Shown piece by piece: positions 1-8,649 of a stretch of DNA of 11,545 nucleotides (position 1 is the stretch's first letter; each line of letters opens with the position of its first letter). A program made the translations under genes and the position numbers. The notes beneath the pieces were generated by a model. It searched no databases. It was not told where the DNA came from and worked only from the letters and a program-made list of their open reading frames with translations. The DNA lies in the NCBI GenBank assembly GCA_016199325.1, contig JACQGW010000063.1, positions 1 through 11,545 on the forward strand, in the 5' to 3' direction. This DNA is from Chloroflexota bacterium. GTDB taxonomy: Bacteria; Chloroflexota; Dehalococcoidia; JACQGW01.

Positions 1-722
1 GTCAGCCACTCGGCGAGCTGTTCCAGATCGGCCCGGTCCTCGTAGCCATAGAGGTGATCGGCCACCAATTGCTGATATTCGCCGAGGCTCCGCGTCCAGA
101 AGCGCCCCGGATGGCCGTGAACGTGCTGGCGGAAGAATGCCCGTGGATCGTAGACCGCGCCGCCGACGGTGAGGAGCGGCACGTCTCGCTCGAGACGCGA
201 GCCGTCGGCGAGGACGAAGTAGGTCGTCTCTACCGGCGTGTGGCCCTGGAGCCGGCCGACGAAGGCCATGCCGAGGGTGACCGTTTCCGGCCGGGGCTGG
301 CCGTCGGCGCGCGAGTTGAGCGCCAGCAGCGCCGCGTCCGCGCACTCGAACTCGGCGGCGAGGTACGAGTGCCGCTGCGGGAAGCGGTAGCGCGCGCCCT
401 CCTCGTCGATCCGCAGGAGGACGTAGTCGGCGATCTGGCGCGCCCGCTTGCCGGAGGTGTCGAGGCGCTCCGGCCGGAGGGACCCGTCGAGGAGGACCAT
501 CGCCGCGGCGAGCGCCGTCGACTTGCCGGAGGCGTTCCGACCGGTCAGGAAGAGCCGCCCGTGCGGAATCTCGATCACCTCGTAGTCCCAGCGCCAGTAC
601 TTGACCAGAAAGATGCGCCGCAGGCGGTAGCCCGTTGGGCCGTCCGGGAGGCACTGGAGCGCCGCGGCCACGTCGAGCGGTCCGAGCCCGACAATGGGGA
701 ACTGGGGGACGCCATTCGTCAT
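1..722 (-). CDS. jetC: JetC-like SMC/MukB-type ATPase, N-terminal part (runs off left edge)
   Basis: The reading frame starts at an ATG (722-720) and is open to the window edge, giving 240 codons; the rest of the protein lies outside. It has the N-terminal ATPase head of the TIGR02680 family: a Walker A loop GRNASGKST at residues 61-69, preceded by the strand GRLFLT, then the family-like segment GSLRPERLDTSGKRARQIADYVL around residues 80-102, and a YFVLADGS strand further on. Members of this family are long (well over 1000 residues) coiled-coil SMC-like proteins. In Wadjet, JetC with JetA (kleisin) and JetB forms the loop-extruding complex that senses circular plasmids and hands them to the nuclease JetD. 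The start is only 2 bp after the jetB stop, so translation is likely coupled. There is an extension of about 30 residues before the first conserved strand. Walker B and signature motifs cannot be checked here. Confident about the family; the Wadjet role is inferred from jetAB next door. Confidence 0.85.
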   Translation of the reverse strand, partial: MTNGVPQFPIVGLGPLDVAAALQCLPDGPTGYRLRRIFLVKYWRWDYEVIEIPHGRLFLTGRNASGKSTALAAAMVLLDGSLRPERLDTSGKRARQIADYVLLRIDEEGARYRFPQRHSYLAAEFECADAALLALNSRADGQPRPETVTLGMAFVGRLQGHTPVETTYFVLADGSRLERDVPLLTVGGAVYDPRAFFRQHVHGHPGRFWTRSLGEYQQLVADHLYGYEDRADLEQLAEWL

Positions 723-724
723 GT

Positions 725-2038
725 CTACGATTCCTCGCCGAAGTCGCGGAAAAATGAAAGCTGCGGTGACCGAGCCGACGGCGGGGCCAGGGGGGCCGGT
801 CGATCCGGTGCGACGTAGCCGGCCTGGTAGAGCGCCGCCGTCGGCAGGACGAGCACCCGGCCGTCGCGGTCCGGCCCGCGGAGGAGCCCGGCCTGGCGCA
901 TGGCCATGGCGACCTTTTCAAAGCGGTCGCTGCGGTCGCGCAGCTCGTCACTCCAGTGGGCGGCGTGCTCGGCGGCGACCTCGTCCAGCAGCAGCGCAAG
1001 GTCGTCGGCCGTCACGGCCACGCAGCCGTACGCCTCGTCCGGCGTGGGCCAGCGGCCGGAGGAGACCGCGCGGCGGATCGCCGCACAGAGGAGGAGCGCG
1101 GCCTGGTCCTGGCTGCGGAGCGTCGAGAGCACCGGCCGGCCGCCGCCTCTCACTCCGCTCGGCCGCACCAGCCGCGCGAAATAGCGCGTCAGGCTGAGCT
1201 GCCAGTCGCCAATCGCTTCGAGGTCGCGTCGGACGACCTGGCGATCGGCCCAGAGGGCGTCGAATGCCTCGGGGTCGTCGTACTTGAGGAAGGCCGGCGC
1301 GCTCAGCAACGCGCGCCAGTAGCGGACCTCCTTCGGCCGGCCATCGGCGAGGGCTGCCGGGGCCAGCCCCGCCGGATCGGCGCGCAGCCGTGCGGCAAGC
1401 TTCCTGGCGGCCCCGAGCTGCAACGGGGCGATCAGCGAGATCGCCAGGTCGGTGAAGCGGTAGACGGCGTTCGGCGCGGCGGCGCCCGAGCGCTGATCCA
1501 CCCAGGCGTCGGTGCTGCCATCCTCCTCGCGGACCACGCCGAGGGCCTCCAGCAGCCGCAGCGCGCGCCGCAGCGAGCTGCGGTCCCCGCGCTGCGAGAA
1601 GTCCAGGGGCTGGTCCGGCCGCCCACCGGCGGCCTGCTGCTGGACGTGCTCGGCGAGCTCCGACAGCAGGAAGGCGCGACTGGTGCCTCGCCCGATCACG
1701 ACCGGGCTCTGGGCGAACCAGAGCGTCCACACGGCACAGGCGTAGTCCCGCGCCTCCCGTGGATAGTCGGCCGGACTCCGGAGCTGGAGGTCGGCGTGGA
1801 AGGGGCGAACGGGCAGGGCGCTGGCCGCGCGCAGCAGGCGGACGGACTCGTCTCCGAGGTCAAGCGACCAACCGGTGCGCTCCCGATGCCAGGCGAGGAT
1901 CTCCTCGTCGAACCGGCGCGCGTCGCGGAGCGCCTCGGGATCGTCGGCCTCCAGCCGAGCGAGCGTCTCCAGAAGGGCTTCGTGGGCCTGGACCCGTCGG
2001 GCCTCCTGCCCGGCGAGCGGCGGCCTACGTTCGGGCAT
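725..2038 (-). CDS. jetB: JetB-like protein (TIGR02678 / DUF2398), 437 aa
   Basis: The start is an ATG at 2038-2036 (MPERRPPLAG), 14 bp inside the 3' end of jetA; the frame is open further upstream but shows no similarity there and would sit entirely within jetA. Family-like features are the RRFDEEILAWHRERTGW segment (residues about 42-57), DYACAVWTLWFAQ (98-110), and a winged-helix-like block around 145-200 ending in NAVYRFTDLAISL. The remainder is helical without other motifs I can name. JetB is the MukE-like partner that bridges the kleisin JetA and the JetC ATPase in Wadjet complexes. No signal peptide or membrane segment is seen, consistent with a cytoplasmic, DNA-bound complex. At 437 residues it is of the order expected for this family, perhaps slightly long, with an extra Pro-rich C-terminus (RPAPLAPPSARSPQLSF). 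Family call fairly sure; function by association. Confidence 0.8.
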   Translation of the reverse strand: MPERRPPLAGQEARRVQAHEALLETLARLEADDPEALRDARRFDEEILAWHRERTGWSLDLGDESVRLLRAASALPVRPFHADLQLRSPADYPREARDYACAVWTLWFAQSPVVIGRGTSRAFLLSELAEHVQQQAAGGRPDQPLDFSQRGDRSSLRRALRLLEALGVVREEDGSTDAWVDQRSGAAAPNAVYRFTDLAISLIAPLQLGAARKLAARLRADPAGLAPAALADGRPKEVRYWRALLSAPAFLKYDDPEAFDALWADRQVVRRDLEAIGDWQLSLTRYFARLVRPSGVRGGGRPVLSTLRSQDQAALLLCAAIRRAVSSGRWPTPDEAYGCVAVTADDLALLLDEVAAEHAAHWSDELRDRSDRFEKVAMAMRQAGLLRGPDRDGRVLVLPTAALYQAGYVAPDRPAPLAPPSARSPQLSFFRDFGEES

Positions 2039-3638
2039 GGGTGGACTCCGGGACGGGTCGAGCTGCTCCCGGCCTGGCGCTGCGGCGGAAGCCGAACGGC
2101 GGCGCCCAGTGGGTGTGGCCGGCGCAGCCGAACGCGACCAGGCCGCGTCCGGTGGCCGGCCGTACGGAGATGGTCGAGCCGTCCGGGAGGTCCTGGTGTC
2201 CGCGCGGGTCCTCCCGACAGGCGCGGTAGAGCTGAAGCAGCCGCTCGCAGTCGCCGGGCTCCTCCAGCGGGATCTGGTGGACGAGCCGCTCGCCGTCGAA
2301 GGCGAGGAGCCGCAGCAGCCGGCGGTCCTCGACACGGCGCTCGTCCAGCAACTCCCGTGCGCGCGCCGCCCGACCGGCGGCGTCGCGCACGACCGGCTCC
2401 GGCGGAATGGGTGCGGAAGTGCGGCGGCGATCGACGTCGACGAGCGCGACCTCGACGGCCGGCCGGTCGCCGGCCCAGGGATCGACGGCGTCGTCGACCT
2501 CGGCCAGGTGCTGGGGCATGAACGGCACCTGGCCGAGCTGGAAGGCGACGGCGATCAGGTTGGCAGCCGATTCGGCGGTCGGCAGGCCGAGCACCAGGCG
2601 CGCCAGGGCATCCAGGTCGGCGAGGTAGCTGCCCTGGAGGCGAGACATGGCGATGAGGAGCTTGGCGCGCAGGATGACCGTGTAGACGGCGTCGCGCGCG
2701 GCGCGGCTGAAGCTGTCGGCGTTCGAGCGGCTGGCGAACCAGTGCTTGAAGCGGCCGATCTGGCTGTGGGCCTCGTCGCGGAGCTCCGACGGCGGCCGGG
2801 GCTTGAGCGTGGGGCCTTCGAGGTGCTCGGCAACCGCCTCGACGAGCAGCGATTCGAGCCCCTGCTCGGCCCAGGATCGGAAGTGCTCCCGAATCCGGCG
2901 GCTGACCCGGTCGAGGTCGTGCTCGAAGGCGTCGACGTAGAGTGTCACGGCGTCGCGGTAGGCCACGTAGGCCGCGACGTCGGTGGCCGCGGCGCGCGTC
3001 GCCTCGCGAAGCGTCATGACGAAACTCCGCGCCTCTCGCTTGATCCGTTCGAAGAGCTCGACCGTCTGGCGCCAGAGGGCGGCGACGTCACGCCGCTGCG
3101 AGGCGCCCCGGGCCGCCGTGCCGAGCAGGGCCTCCAGTCTGGCGAAGATGTCGGCCAGGAGCAACAGGTCCTCGTGGCGCAGGGCGCCCTCGGCTTCGAC
3201 CCGGCGGCCGAGGTCCTCCAGGAACTTCTCGACTTCGAGTGCCTGCCTGGTCGCTCGGTAGATGGTCACCGGATTGGTGAGCGTGGCGAGGGTGAGCTGG
3301 CCGTCGCCGATGTCGAGCGCTTTGACGAGGTTGCCCCACTCGCAGAGGGCTTCGAGGTCGGCTCGGGCGCGCTCGACCGTGTACTCGGGATCCCAGGGAG
3401 CGAGCGCCTGAAAGACCTGCTCGGCGGCGAGCTCATCCTGATAGTAGCTCTCGTAGGCCTCGAGAAAGCAGCGCATGATGCGGCGGTAGTGGGGGGCACG
3501 GTCGGCGCCGACGTAGCGGAACTCCAGCCGCGCGGCGAACGGCGACTCTTCGAGCACCCGGGCGGCGAAGGCAGCGAAGAAGGCCGGCGGGACGCTCGCG
3601 ATGGCGCCAGCGGGTGGGCGGCGGCTATTCATGATCAC
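2025..3638 (-). CDS. jetA: JetA-like kleisin protein (TIGR02677 / DUF2397), 537 aa
   Basis: The protein matches the TIGR02677/DUF2397 pattern. An N-terminal RLEFRYVGADRAPHYRRIMR segment (residues 38-56) leads into a winged-helix-like region (about 50-115) with LEALCEWGNLVKALD (96-109) and the turn TNPVTIYRATRQALEVEKFL (121-140). This is followed by long helices and a C-terminal beta-type segment DGSTISVRPATGRGLVAFG. In Wadjet, JetA is the MukF-like kleisin that closes the SMC ring. The start used is GTG (3638-3636), which overlaps the upstream TGA as GTGA; an ATG two codons later (3632) is a possible alternative. No strong Shine-Dalgarno is present, which fits coupling to the preceding gene. 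The end overlaps jetB by 14 bp. The last ~35 residues (after WAPPFGF) are basic, Pro/Ala/Arg-rich and look like an extension. A decayed copy of residues about 256-278 lies upstream at 4908-4984. Confidence 0.85.
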   Translation of the reverse strand: MIMNSRRPPAGAIASVPPAFFAAFAARVLEESPFAARLEFRYVGADRAPHYRRIMRCFLEAYESYYQDELAAEQVFQALAPWDPEYTVERARADLEALCEWGNLVKALDIGDGQLTLATLTNPVTIYRATRQALEVEKFLEDLGRRVEAEGALRHEDLLLLADIFARLEALLGTAARGASQRRDVAALWRQTVELFERIKREARSFVMTLREATRAAATDVAAYVAYRDAVTLYVDAFEHDLDRVSRRIREHFRSWAEQGLESLLVEAVAEHLEGPTLKPRPPSELRDEAHSQIGRFKHWFASRSNADSFSRAARDAVYTVILRAKLLIAMSRLQGSYLADLDALARLVLGLPTAESAANLIAVAFQLGQVPFMPQHLAEVDDAVDPWAGDRPAVEVALVDVDRRRTSAPIPPEPVVRDAAGRAARARELLDERRVEDRRLLRLLAFDGERLVHQIPLEEPGDCERLLQLYRACREDPRGHQDLPDGSTISVRPATGRGLVAFGCAGHTHWAPPFGFRRSARPGAARPVPESTHART

Positions 3639-4891
3639 CGTTTCTTGCGCCGCTTGCCCTCGCCATGAGGGGCAGGAGCGATTCCACCCGGCGGACGCCC
3701 ACCAGGCCGTGCCCTCTCCCCATGCGATGGAGCCATCTGTGCCAGTGCCAGCCGCGTGCTGATGGGGGTCACGCCGGGCAGCACCGGACGCTCGAAGTAG
3801 CTCGCCTTGGAGCGCCGCAGCAGCGCCTCCCCGTCGCGCTCCCAGGAGAAGCCTGGCTGCTTCAACACCTGCTGGAAGACCCGACTGGCCCGCTGAGGGT
3901 CCTGCTCGGCCAGCCGCCGGAAGAGCCGCGGTGAAATACTCGGGTCCTCCAGATAGCCAAGCACCGCCTGCCGATGGCGACGGTCGGCCGCCAGCTCGGG
4001 ACGGGCGAATGCTTCCTGGACGGGGCCGAAGTCCTCCAGGTAGTTGAGCCCGTCCACTTCGTCGTAGAGCACGCCGACCGTCTCCGCCTGAAGGAGGTCT
4101 TTCGGCAGGGTGAGCTCCGGCAACGGCGGCACGAAGCCGTAGGCCTCTTCTGCCCGGTCGGCCTGGGATTTGCCCTCGGCGTCGCGCACGTCGAACATCT
4201 GGAAGCGCATGTGTGCCTGCATGCGGTCGGCCAACTGATGCCCCGGCAGGACGATCAAGTCCGAGCCGAAGAAGGCGATGAAGGTCTCACGCTCCCGGCG
4301 CTGGAGCTCCCAGGCTTGTTCGAGCCTCTGTGGATTGCGAAAGACCAGGCTGGGGTGACTGGAAGCGGTCGCCGCGGCCGCCTGGTAAGCTTCGGTCCGG
4401 TTGGATGCCGGCAACACACCCGCGGTCCCGCTGAGGAGCCACTCGTCGCCGACGGGGACTAGCCGGGCGATCAGGAACGAGCCGGCCGGCACCCGGGCGA
4501 AGACGGCTGGACCCATGTTCGAGCGGACCCGGTAAGTCAGCTCGTCGATGAGATTGACGGCGACGAGCGCCTGGTCCTCACGCCGCTCGACCTCGAAGAT
4601 CCCCTCGACCACGTCTCGCCAACCGAGCAGCATCGCCCGCTCCTCCGTCGGCAGCTCCGGATGCGCCGCGACAAAATGCTCGACGAGCGTGCGGCCATCG
4701 GGCAGACGATGCTGGAGGACCAGATAGTCGAAGAAGTTGATGAGCTCGCCTTCATCGCCGACGACGGCTTTGCCAAAGCGCCTTTCAATCTGCTGCTTCA
4801 CGACCCGCTGGAAGCGCGGCCCGCGAGCGAAGGCGAGGAGAGCACCCTTAAGGTCGCCGCTCCGAGAAACGAGGTCTGTATCTGCCGACAT
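3635..4891 (-). CDS. Conserved protein of unknown function, 418 aa, first gene of the Wadjet-like operon
   Basis: The start is set by the ATG at 4891-4889, which has a perfect AGGAGG 6 nt upstream; an upstream in-frame GTG (4930) has no such signal. The stop overlaps the jetA start (GTGA), so the gene is in the operon. I do not recognise an enzyme. The N-terminal third (FFDYLVLQHRLPDGRTLVEHFVAAHPELPTEERAMLLGW, residues about 53-91, then GIFEV and a beta-rich segment FLIARLVPVGDEWLLSG at 139-155) resembles bacterial proteins that often end in a SEC-C zinc motif. The middle has FIAFFGSDLIVLPG (204-217) and an Asp/Glu-rich GVLYDEVDGLNYLEDFGPV (273-291), and a helical segment (300-345) follows. 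The tail is Pro/Gly-rich and ends in PHGEGKRRKKR, which lines up with a SEC-C core (PCGSGKKYKKC) in which every Cys is lost. No transmembrane segment. Function is unknown; its position suggests an accessory or regulatory partner of JetABC(D). Confidence 0.85.
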   Translation of the reverse strand: MSADTDLVSRSGDLKGALLAFARGPRFQRVVKQQIERRFGKAVVGDEGELINFFDYLVLQHRLPDGRTLVEHFVAAHPELPTEERAMLLGWRDVVEGIFEVERREDQALVAVNLIDELTYRVRSNMGPAVFARVPAGSFLIARLVPVGDEWLLSGTAGVLPASNRTEAYQAAAATASSHPSLVFRNPQRLEQAWELQRRERETFIAFFGSDLIVLPGHQLADRMQAHMRFQMFDVRDAEGKSQADRAEEAYGFVPPLPELTLPKDLLQAETVGVLYDEVDGLNYLEDFGPVQEAFARPELAADRRHRQAVLGYLEDPSISPRLFRRLAEQDPQRASRVFQQVLKQPGFSWERDGEALLRRSKASYFERPVLPGVTPISTRLALAQMAPSHGERARPGGRPPGGIAPAPHGEGKRRKKR

Positions 4892-4897
4892 CGCCAC

Positions 4898-4903
4898 CCT
4901 CCT
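4898..4903 (-). promoter_or_regulatory. Strong Shine-Dalgarno AGGAGG for the 418-aa gene
   Basis: On the minus strand a perfect AGGAGG (4903-4898) lies 6 nt before the ATG at 4891. It decides the start of the operon's first gene. It sits about 5 nt beyond the point where similarity of the leader to jetA ends (4908). Confidence 0.75.
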
Positions 4904-4907
4904 CACA

Positions 4908-4984
4908 GGGCTTAAGCGCCGAGCGCTCACGATGCTCGGCGACCGCCCCGACCAGCAGCCATTCGAGCCCCTGCCAGACCCAGG
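4908..4984 (-). pseudogene. Decayed internal fragment of a second jetA
   Basis: Bases 4933-4984 align without gaps to 2824-2875 inside jetA; I count 45 of 52 identical. In the same reading frame they encode WVWQGLEWLLVGAVAEH against WAEQGLESLLVEAVAEH (jetA residues 256-272). The similarity continues weakly through ...LKP to 4908. Five of the seven base differences change the amino acid, as expected for a fragment no longer under selection. No further jetA similarity was seen on either side. The frame around it stays open for 62 codons (5036-4848) but overlaps the real start of the 418-aa gene, so it is unlikely to be a functional protein. It sits in the leader of the operon. Confidence 0.75.
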
Positions 4985-5207
4985 GGCAGGAGACCGGCAG
5001 GACGCTTGCGACGGCTGGCTCGTGACGACCAGTCATCTGGTGTCTGGCACCCCTGGAAGACGTTGATGAGCAGCCGGCAAGTCACACGACGAATCATAGC
5101 CCAGGAGGACCTACCTTCGCCAATTCGCTCTCCAGCCTGACTCCGGGTTTGACGCCACGCGAGAATCGAACTGTCCTATACGTACTCTACCAAGAGAGGG
5201 CAGCCTG
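4985..5207. other. Gene-free stretch upstream of the Wadjet-like operon
   Basis: Apart from a tentative minus-strand promoter (5093-5123) and a 5-bp-arm inverted repeat (ACCAG 5028-5032, CTGGT 5037-5041) I see no gene here. It lies between two broken genes pointing away from each other, the jetA fragment (minus) and the PIN-domain fragment (plus), and probably contains the junction that truncated them. Confidence 0.5.
5093..5123 (-). promoter_or_regulatory. Possible promoter of the Wadjet-like operon
   Basis: On the minus strand TATGAT (5098-5093) is a good -10 match. The best -35 is TTGGCG (5123-5118), with a long 19-nt spacer. A start near 5086 would give a leader of about 195 nt that includes the jetA fragment. 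Tentative, from pattern only. Confidence 0.3.
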
Positions 5208-5372
5208 ATGGAGACGAAGATCACCGCACTGGCTGCGACGGGCCAGCCCGTGGGCGCGCACGACCTCCTGATCGGCGCCGCAGCTCTGGCCCACGGGTAC
5301 ACAGTCCTGACGGAGAACGTGCGAGACTTCCGACGCATTCCCGGGCTCACGGTCCGACAGCCGAACTGGTGA
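5208..5372 (+). pseudogene. C-terminal remnant of a PIN-domain (VapC-type) toxin, 54 codons
   Basis: This short frame encodes the C-terminal half of a PIN domain. GQPVGAHDLLIGAAALAHGY (residues 12-31) carries the third conserved acidic position (D19), TVLTENVRDFRRIPGLTV (32-49) carries the fourth site with Asn/Asp (N37, D40), and it ends in NW, as many VapC proteins do. The N-terminal half with the first Asp and the conserved Glu is absent, and the in-frame codons upstream (to about 5110) do not look like a PIN domain. It cannot therefore be an active RNase. A purine-rich AGAGAGGG lies about 8 nt before the ATG, so a small peptide could still be made. It belongs to a different PIN subfamily from the intact vapC at 5416-5838, so it is not a duplicate of that gene. 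No cognate antitoxin is present. Confidence 0.7.
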
Positions 5373-5415
5373 TGGACCTGTCCGGCCGACGGCTCCTGGA
5401 ATCGGATGATCTGAA

Positions 5416-5838
5416 TCAAGCGCTCGAGACGAGATGGACGAGGCTCTCGGTCTGTAGGTCGGTGTGCTGTGCCGCGAGGTCGAAGTCCCGATCGGCATGG
5501 ACGAGAACCGCTCCATCCCGAATCGCCAGAGCGGCGAGAAGGGCGTCTGTGAAGGGAATAGTGACGCCGACCCGACGCAGTCGAAAGGCAAGCCCGGCTG
5601 CGGCCATCCAATCCTCTTCGAGGATCGGCAGGCGGTGGAGACCCGCCAGGCTGTTCCCCAGGAGGGCATACTCGGCCTGATCGACCGCTCGCCCCAGGAG
5701 CTCGAGTTGGATCAACCCACAGGTGGCCACGACATTCTGCCGGATCAGATCGTGGAGACGACCGACGATCGCCGGACGCGGCGAGCGGCGGGTGGCGAAG
5801 ATCCAGACCGACGTGTCGACAAGATAGAGAGCAGCCAC
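5416..5838 (-). CDS. vapC: VapC-type PIN-domain toxin, 140 aa
   Basis: This is a complete PIN-domain ribonuclease with the four acidic site residues in order: D8 in YLVDTSVW, E46 in LIQLELLG, D98 in IPFTDALLAALA, and D116 in VLVHADRDFDLAA. VapC toxins cleave specific RNAs (tRNA or rRNA in studied cases) using Mg2+ held by these residues. The start is GTG (5838-5836), 3 bp after the vapB stop (last base 5842), and the pair is one transcript with the antitoxin first. The length is normal for the family. The stop faces the truncated PIN gene, 43 bp away. The RNA target cannot be told from sequence. Confidence 0.92.
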   Translation of the reverse strand: MAALYLVDTSVWIFATRRSPRPAIVGRLHDLIRQNVVATCGLIQLELLGRAVDQAEYALLGNSLAGLHRLPILEEDWMAAAGLAFRLRRVGVTIPFTDALLAALAIRDGAVLVHADRDFDLAAQHTDLQTESLVHLVSSA

Positions 5839-5841
5839 CGG

Positions 5842-6048
5842 TCAGTCGGCCTGCCGGAGACGGCGCAGCTCGTCGAGATCGAGGTCGAGGTCGAAGTTCC
5901 CCAGGAGATCGATGAGCTGTCGGCGTTGCTGCTGCCGTACGTACTCCCGCAGGGCGAGATTAATCGCATCGGTCTTGGTTCTGACTCCGCTCAGCTCCAT
6001 CGCCCTTCGGAGCAGGTCGGCGTCAATATCGAGCGTTGTTCTGCCCAT
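5842..6048 (-). CDS. vapB: VapB-type antitoxin, 68 aa
   Basis: This is a small antitoxin of the type II VapB family with an N-terminal ribbon-helix-helix DNA-binding segment: RTTLDIDADLLRRAMELSG (strand and helix 1, residues 3-21), then TKTDAINLALREYVRQQ (helix 2, 24-40). A C-terminal toxin-binding tail rich in Leu and Asp follows (LLGNFDLDLDLDELRRL). It neutralises VapC and, as a complex, normally represses its own promoter. The ATG has a GAAGG about 9 nt upstream. A clear promoter and an inverted repeat lie directly upstream (6066-6103), consistent with autoregulation. Paired with vapC, 3 bp downstream. Confidence 0.92.
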   Translation of the reverse strand: MGRTTLDIDADLLRRAMELSGVRTKTDAINLALREYVRQQQRRQLIDLLGNFDLDLDLDELRRLRQAD

Positions 6049-6065
6049 TGATTCTGCCTTCGATC

Positions 6066-6084
6066 TGCATCTAGAGTATATGCA
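6066..6084. promoter_or_regulatory. Inverted repeat over the vapBC -10, candidate VapB operator
   Basis: TGCAT (6066-6070) and ATGCA (6080-6084) form 5-bp arms around 9 nt, covering the -10 element of the vapBC promoter. Ribbon-helix-helix antitoxins bind short palindromes in this position. The arms are short, so this is a proposal. Confidence 0.45.
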
Positions 6085-6103
6085 ATAATCTTCTGCGGTG
6101 CAA
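6075..6103 (-). promoter_or_regulatory. vapBC promoter
   Basis: Minus-strand TTGCAC (6103-6098), a 17-nt spacer, and TATACT (6080-6075) give a near-consensus housekeeping promoter. Its expected start lies about 20 nt before the vapB ATG. Confidence 0.7.
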
Positions 6104-6295
6104 ACAAAGGACGCGACAGGCCGTCAGGATCGGTGATCAACTGGATGAGATTGTCGGTCAGGCGGCCAGCAGGGCGCATCTACCTCATCGGCGGAAAGTT
6201 TGCTACCGCAGCAACGACGAACGGCGATTCGGGGCGAAGGCGTCGACTTCGCTATCCACGGCCGCGGCCGGCGTCAGTCCTGGGTCCCGTTCCGA

Positions 6296-6324
6296 TTGCC
6301 TGGACGGCCCTTGCCTGCTACGAT
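6296..6324 (+). promoter_or_regulatory. Putative recQ promoter
   Basis: TTGCCT (6296-6301), a 17-nt spacer and TACGAT (6319-6324), each matching four of six consensus bases. TSS would be near 6331, leaving a leader of about 100 nt that includes the duplicated recQ start. A second TTGCCT at 6311 is not spaced to a -10. Confidence 0.4.
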
Positions 6325-6433
6325 GGTGTCCCACGCCTGGGCAACGGGCCGGTCACGCCGGCGGCGACGGCGACACCGGCCTGTACCATGAGAGTCGGCG
6401 CGTTTGCCGACAGTCGGATGCTGGGCATGACGC

Positions 6434-8590
<2,157 letters not shown>

Positions 8591-8649
8591 ACGGCACATC
8601 CACAAACCAGAAACCGGTCCGAGCGCCTCTGCGGTTCCGACGCTCCGGC

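Larger units (their letters stand above)
6049..6433. other. Divergent intergenic region vapB / recQ
   Basis: These 385 bp hold the vapBC promoter with its inverted repeat at the left end, a likely recQ promoter in the right half (6296-6324), and a degenerate copy of the recQ start (6388-6424). Short open frames occur on both strands (for example 5991-6179 minus and 6133-6444 plus), but none resembles a known protein and none has a convincing ribosome site. The left 80 bp are clearly more AT-rich than the surroundings. Confidence 0.6.

Noticed and set aside
54..818. Long plus-strand open frame opposite jetC
   Set aside because: It is the antisense shadow of jetC in GC-rich DNA; the minus frame has a Walker A motif and family similarity, the plus frame has neither.
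956..3668. Two long plus-strand frames (521 and 597 codons) opposite jetA and jetB
   Set aside because: Both are antisense to clear jetA/jetB reading frames; their Arg/Gly/Glu-rich translations match no family.
4848..5036. 62-codon minus-strand frame as an intact small gene
   Set aside because: Its only recognisable part is the decayed jetA segment and it overlaps the well-supported start of the 418-aa gene.
5028..5041. Short inverted repeat ACCAG-TCAT-CTGGT upstream of the operon
   Set aside because: Five-bp arms only, downstream of the tentative promoter, no second copy seen; not enough for an operator call.
6259..6270. 12-bp palindrome CGGCCGCGGCCG
   Set aside because: Simple GC palindrome of a kind frequent in such DNA; no position relative to a promoter that suggests a role.
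8608..8618. 11-base match (CAGAAACCGGT) shared with the inverted repeat at 11497-11507
   Set aside because: Several 11-base repeats are expected by chance in a window of this size, and there is no flanking similarity.
8612..8645. Possible terminator hairpins between the convergent recQ and 419-aa genes
   Set aside because: Stems of only five pairs (AACCG/CGGTT or GAGCG/CGCTC), mutually exclusive and without a T run.
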